Assembly (NCBI GenBank): GCA_934662925.1
Contig: CAKUKL010000002.1
Coordinates: 1 to 25,072, forward strand
DNA length: 25,072 nt
Origin: an uncultured Oscillospiraceae bacterium
Lineage (GTDB): Bacteria > Bacillota > Clostridia > Oscillospirales > Oscillospiraceae
Reading direction: 5' to 3'
Below, one piece after another: positions 22,636-25,072 of this stretch. Each line of letters starts with the position of its first letter. The first letter of the stretch is position 1. A program made the translations under genes and the position numbers. The notes beneath the pieces were generated by a model. That model searched no databases. It was not told where the DNA came from and saw only the letters and a program-made list of their open reading frames with translations.

Positions 22636-22695
22636 CCCAGTCAGGCACCGCCGGTGCACAGGCGGCGCCGCAAAAAGAAGAGGAGGCATTCGGAT

Positions 22696-24009
22696 ATGTT
22701 ATCCAGCGTAAGCGTTTCCGCCATCGGCATCGTCCTTGCCCTCGCACTGTACATCTTCCTGATCTTCAAAGGCTGCCAGCAGATTCTCTGCATCATGGCC
22801 GCCACCATTTTCCTGGCCCTGTTCTCCACCAACGGCTTCCTGACCGCCTTTGTCACCACCTTCTCCGAAGGAGCCGGTTCCGGCTTCAGCACCACCTTCC
22901 TGTACATGACCTCCGGCGCCATTCTCGGCGGCGTCATGACCGCCACCGGCAACAGCGCCGCCCTCGGCCGCTTCCTGATCGACAAGCTGGGCAAGCGGCA
23001 GGCCCCGCTGGTGGTCATGCTCATCACCTTCCTGTGCGTGCTGGGCGGCAACGGCCAGTACATCTTCGTGGTCAGCGCCGTGGCCTGCTCCGTCATGTCC
23101 GCCGCCAACCTGCCCATGTACATCGCCATGATGTGCTCCACCGGCACCGGCTATCTGGCATCCTACTATCTGCCGGGCATCGTCGGCTCTCCCAACAGCA
23201 TCCCGCCCATGCTTCTGGGCACCACCCTTTACGCCGGCGCCGGCATCGGCGTGGTCTGCTTCATCGTGGGCATTCTGATGATCTATTTCGCCGCCCGCCG
23301 CCTGACGAAAAAGGCCATGCAGAACGGCGAGGGCTACGTCGCTCCCTCCTTCATTCCCGACGCGGGACTTGACCGGGACGACCTTCCCTCCCTGCCCGTG
23401 GCTCTGCTGCCCATTCTGGTGGTCATGGTCATGGCCTTCGTCTGCATCGTGAAGTTTGGCTGGGCCACTAAGGCCGCGGTGGTCTGCTCCCAGCTCGCCG
23501 CCACGGTGGTCATGCTCATTACCGGCTGGAACCGCATCCGCGAGAGCAAGCTGAAGGTCATCGGCGACGCCGCCCTCCGGGTCATGCCCTTCATCTGCGG
23601 CATGGCGTGCATCACCGGCTTTGCCTCGGTGCTCAGCTCCTGCGCCGCCTACCAGAGCGTCATCGACTTCGCCTGCGGCCTGAACATGAGCCCGTACATC
23701 ACCGTCGTCCTGGCCACCATGATCGTGGTCGGCATCACCACCGACGGCATCGGCGGCATCTTCATCATGTGCCAGACCGTGGCCCCCAAGCTCATCGAGG
23801 CGGGCGCCAACGCCTCCATTGTCCACCGGCTGATCTGCATGGCCTCCCAGACCATCGACTCCCTGCCCCACAGCGGCGCGATGTATATGAATCTGAGCGT
23901 CTACGGCTACACCCACAAGAGCGGCTACCGCTATCTGTTCTACTCCACCGTCGTTGTCACCACTGTGACCAGCTGGCTGGGCGCGATTCTGGCGACGATC
24001 TTCTATTGA
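22696..24009 (+). CDS. GntP-family permease
   Basis: A 437-residue polytopic membrane protein of the GntP/citrate-type permease family (about 12 helices): recognisable stretches are GNSAALGRFLIDKLGKRQAP, GGNGQYIFVVSAVA and SQTIDSLPHSGAMY. Family members are H+ symporters for gluconate, other sugar acids and hydroxy acids. The ATG at 22696 follows AGGAGG (22681-22686); an open frame extends upstream to 22600, but it would start in the -10 box region and begin with a very basic, non-membrane stretch. Following the LysR gene and preceding a MaoC-type dehydratase, it probably imports the acid that this small operon degrades. Confidence 0.82.
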   Translation: MLSSVSVSAIGIVLALALYIFLIFKGCQQILCIMAATIFLALFSTNGFLTAFVTTFSEGAGSGFSTTFLYMTSGAILGGVMTATGNSAALGRFLIDKLGKRQAPLVVMLITFLCVLGGNGQYIFVVSAVACSVMSAANLPMYIAMMCSTGTGYLASYYLPGIVGSPNSIPPMLLGTTLYAGAGIGVVCFIVGILMIYFAARRLTKKAMQNGEGYVAPSFIPDAGLDRDDLPSLPVALLPILVVMVMAFVCIVKFGWATKAAVVCSQLAATVVMLITGWNRIRESKLKVIGDAALRVMPFICGMACITGFASVLSSCAAYQSVIDFACGLNMSPYITVVLATMIVVGITTDGIGGIFIMCQTVAPKLIEAGANASIVHRLICMASQTIDSLPHSGAMYMNLSVYGYTHKSGYRYLFYSTVVVTTVTSWLGAILATIFY

Positions 24010-24030
24010 TTTGATCCGGACTGCCCGCAT

Positions 24031-24061
24031 GCCGCCCGTCTCCGGTGCGGCGGCGGGCGGC
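24031..24061 (+). other. 8-bp hairpin between permease and dehydratase genes
   Basis: GCCGCCCG (24031-24038) pairs perfectly with CGGGCGGC (24054-24061). No U-run follows and the next ribosome binding site begins ten bases later, so it is probably an intra-operon element. Confidence 0.45.
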
Positions 24062-24084
24062 CCCTCTGAAAAGGAGGCCCCAAA

Positions 24085-24993
24085 ATGGCTTACCCATACC
24101 AATATGACGAATACACACAGGCGATGCTGGACGCACTGGAAAAGACCTTTGACCGGTACGAAGGCTTTGATCCAAACCCCAACGTCTCCGCCGCCAGCGA
24201 AAGCTCCATGCGCAGCTTTGCCCAGTGCGCCGATCCATGGAACCCCCTGTTCAACGATGAACAGTACGCCAAAAATACGAAGTGGGGGAGCATTATTGCC
24301 TTCCCCAACTACGTGGACTGCATCGGCACCATCACCATCCAACCCCAGATCGACCCCAGGGGCGGCTGGTGCTTCAACCTCTTCCCCGGCGAGAACTGGG
24401 AGTTCTGCAGGCCCGTCCGCCCCGGGGACACCTTCCGGGTCTTTCGCCGCCGGGGCCGCTATGAGGACGTGACCCGCCCGGACGGCAGCGGCCCGCATAT
24501 CTTCAACATGGTCTACAGCGACTGCGACGTCATCAACCAGCACGGCGAGATCGTCGCCAGCTGGCAGGCGCTGAAGAGCACCTCCGTCCTCCACCAGCCC
24601 AAGGAAAAGGTCCAGATCCCCTACCACGATCACGTCTACACCAAAAAGGAGCTGGACTACCTGTCGGACGTCATCCGCGGCGAGACCATCCGCGGCGCCG
24701 TCCCCCGGTACTGGGAGGACGTGGCGGTGGGCGAGATCCTGCCCCCCGCCACCATCGGTGTCAACACCACATGGGACTTTGTGGCCTTCAACTGCGGACG
24801 GCAGGAAATGCCCGGCCTGTCCACCCGGGCCCTCCGGGACTATCTCCCGCCCATGGTGTTCGACGATCCCGACACCGGCGCCCAGCGCACCCGGATCGAA
24901 TGGCACTTCGTGGACGAGGTGGCCGCCATCGGCGGCCGGAGGGATTTCTCCCCCAGGGCCGCTCACATGGCCGCGCCCAGCGTGGCAGCGTGA
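24085..24993 (+). CDS. MaoC/FAS1-like dehydratase, truncated at the 3' end
   Basis: A 302-residue protein of the FAS1-like dehydratase (double hot-dog, MaoC) type. The N-terminal hot-dog covers about residues 20-175. A second domain starts at ~205 with PRYWEDVAVGEILPPATIG, the usual opening of a MaoC-like domain, and includes IEWHFVDEVAAIGGRRDFSPRAAHM. A stop follows only ~95 residues into this domain, where ~140 or more are expected, so the C-terminus is missing. None of the three frames after the stop continues the fold. AAGGAGG (24071-24077) precedes the ATG. Intact homologues hydrate or dehydrate enoyl/hydroxyacyl-CoAs; here activity is doubtful. Probably cotranscribed with the permease. 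Confidence 0.7.
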   Translation: MAYPYQYDEYTQAMLDALEKTFDRYEGFDPNPNVSAASESSMRSFAQCADPWNPLFNDEQYAKNTKWGSIIAFPNYVDCIGTITIQPQIDPRGGWCFNLFPGENWEFCRPVRPGDTFRVFRRRGRYEDVTRPDGSGPHIFNMVYSDCDVINQHGEIVASWQALKSTSVLHQPKEKVQIPYHDHVYTKKELDYLSDVIRGETIRGAVPRYWEDVAVGEILPPATIGVNTTWDFVAFNCGRQEMPGLSTRALRDYLPPMVFDDPDTGAQRTRIEWHFVDEVAAIGGRRDFSPRAAHMAAPSVAA

Positions 24994-25072
24994 AGATTGG
25001 CGGCTACGACGTGCCCCATGAGCAGATCGTGGCTGCCGCGAAGAATGCCCGCTGCGACGACTTTATCACGGC
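24990..25072 (+). CDS. Partial open frame at the right edge, origin unknown
   Basis: From GTG 24990 (overlapping the previous stop as GTGA) a frame runs open to the window end, reading VKIGGYDVPHEQIVAAAKNA and onward. Amino-acid make-up is protein-like but unlike a hot-dog domain. There is no ribosome binding site, and the frame is open upstream too, so the true start may be elsewhere or the frame may have been joined here by a rearrangement or assembly error. I do not recognise a family. Confidence 0.25.
   Translation, partial: MKIGGYDVPHEQIVAAAKNARCDDFIT

Noticed and set aside
22600..22695. Upstream start of the GntP-type permease at 22600
   Set aside because: It would begin inside the promoter region and add a highly basic non-membrane stretch; ATG 22696 has an AGGAGG site.
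22699..24966. 755-codon minus-strand open frame opposite the permease and dehydratase
   Set aside because: Same artefact: Gly/Ala/Asp/His-rich, no start site, spans two well-supported + strand genes.
24085..25072. Simple single frameshift in the dehydratase
   Set aside because: Reading the other two frames after the CCCCC run or after the stop gives no hot-dog-like continuation, so a rearrangement or junction fits better.

Overview
The window looks like a piece of chromosome from a G+C-rich, strictly anaerobic gut-type Clostridia, probably Oscillospiraceae in the broad sense (Flavonifractor/Intestinimonas/Lawsonibacter-like). This is inferred from strong AGGAGG ribosome binding sites, heavy use of C- and G-ending codons, an oxygen-sensitive glycyl radical enzyme with its activase, and typical Firmicutes promoters. 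No rRNA, tRNA, CRISPR array, transposase or integrase was seen. No gap between genes exceeds about 210 bases.

Left part (1-17968, all + strand): three consecutive blocks of catabolic genes. Block A (202-5460) holds an MBL-fold hydrolase, an SLC13/DASS anion transporter, an Old Yellow Enzyme-type flavin reductase, an SMP-30/gluconolactonase-like protein and a second MBL hydrolase. Block B (5605-16723) holds a DUF35 Zn-ribbon/OB protein with its thiolase, a VOC epimerase-like protein, a beta-keto acid cleavage enzyme (BKACE), a glycyl radical enzyme (GRE) with its radical-SAM activase, a TRAP transporter (lipoprotein DctP plus fused DctQM) and an acetyl-CoA hydrolase/transferase-type CoA-transferase. 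Block C is one gene (16842-17912) with crotonase fold. It would normally be called enoyl-CoA hydratase, but it keeps the catalytic residues of 6-oxocamphor hydrolase, a retro-Claisen beta-diketone hydrolase. A rho-independent terminator closes it at 17934-17968.

Blocks A, B and C are each preceded by copies of one operator-like motif (TTGA-N8-TCAA or a near match, around GAACGTTC), overlapping good sigma-70-type promoters in front of A and B. They therefore look like one regulon controlled by a dimeric repressor, perhaps TetR-type, that is not encoded here. My reading is a single anaerobic carbon-catabolic system: uptake (DASS, TRAP), radical chemistry on an unreactive substrate (GRE), enone reduction (OYE), lactone/ester or ring hydrolysis (MBL, SMP-30), retro-Claisen opening of a beta-diketone (OCH-like), CoA activation (CoA-transferase) and C-C cleavage to acyl-CoAs (thiolase-DUF35, BKACE). 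The GRE has neither the Cys-Cys pair of pyruvate formate-lyase nor the GCVE motif of dehydratase/lyase-type GREs, so its reaction is open. The substrate cannot be read from sequence.

Right part (17991-25072): an AEC-family permease; a minus-strand operon of three translationally linked genes of unknown function (TPR protein, DUF4037 nucleotidyltransferase-like protein, DUF4125 protein) with a near-consensus promoter; then a divergent LysR regulator followed by a GntP-family permease and a MaoC/FAS1-like double hot-dog dehydratase. The last gene stops early, inside its second hot-dog domain, and the final ~80 bases encode something unrelated, which suggests a rearrangement or assembly junction at the right edge.
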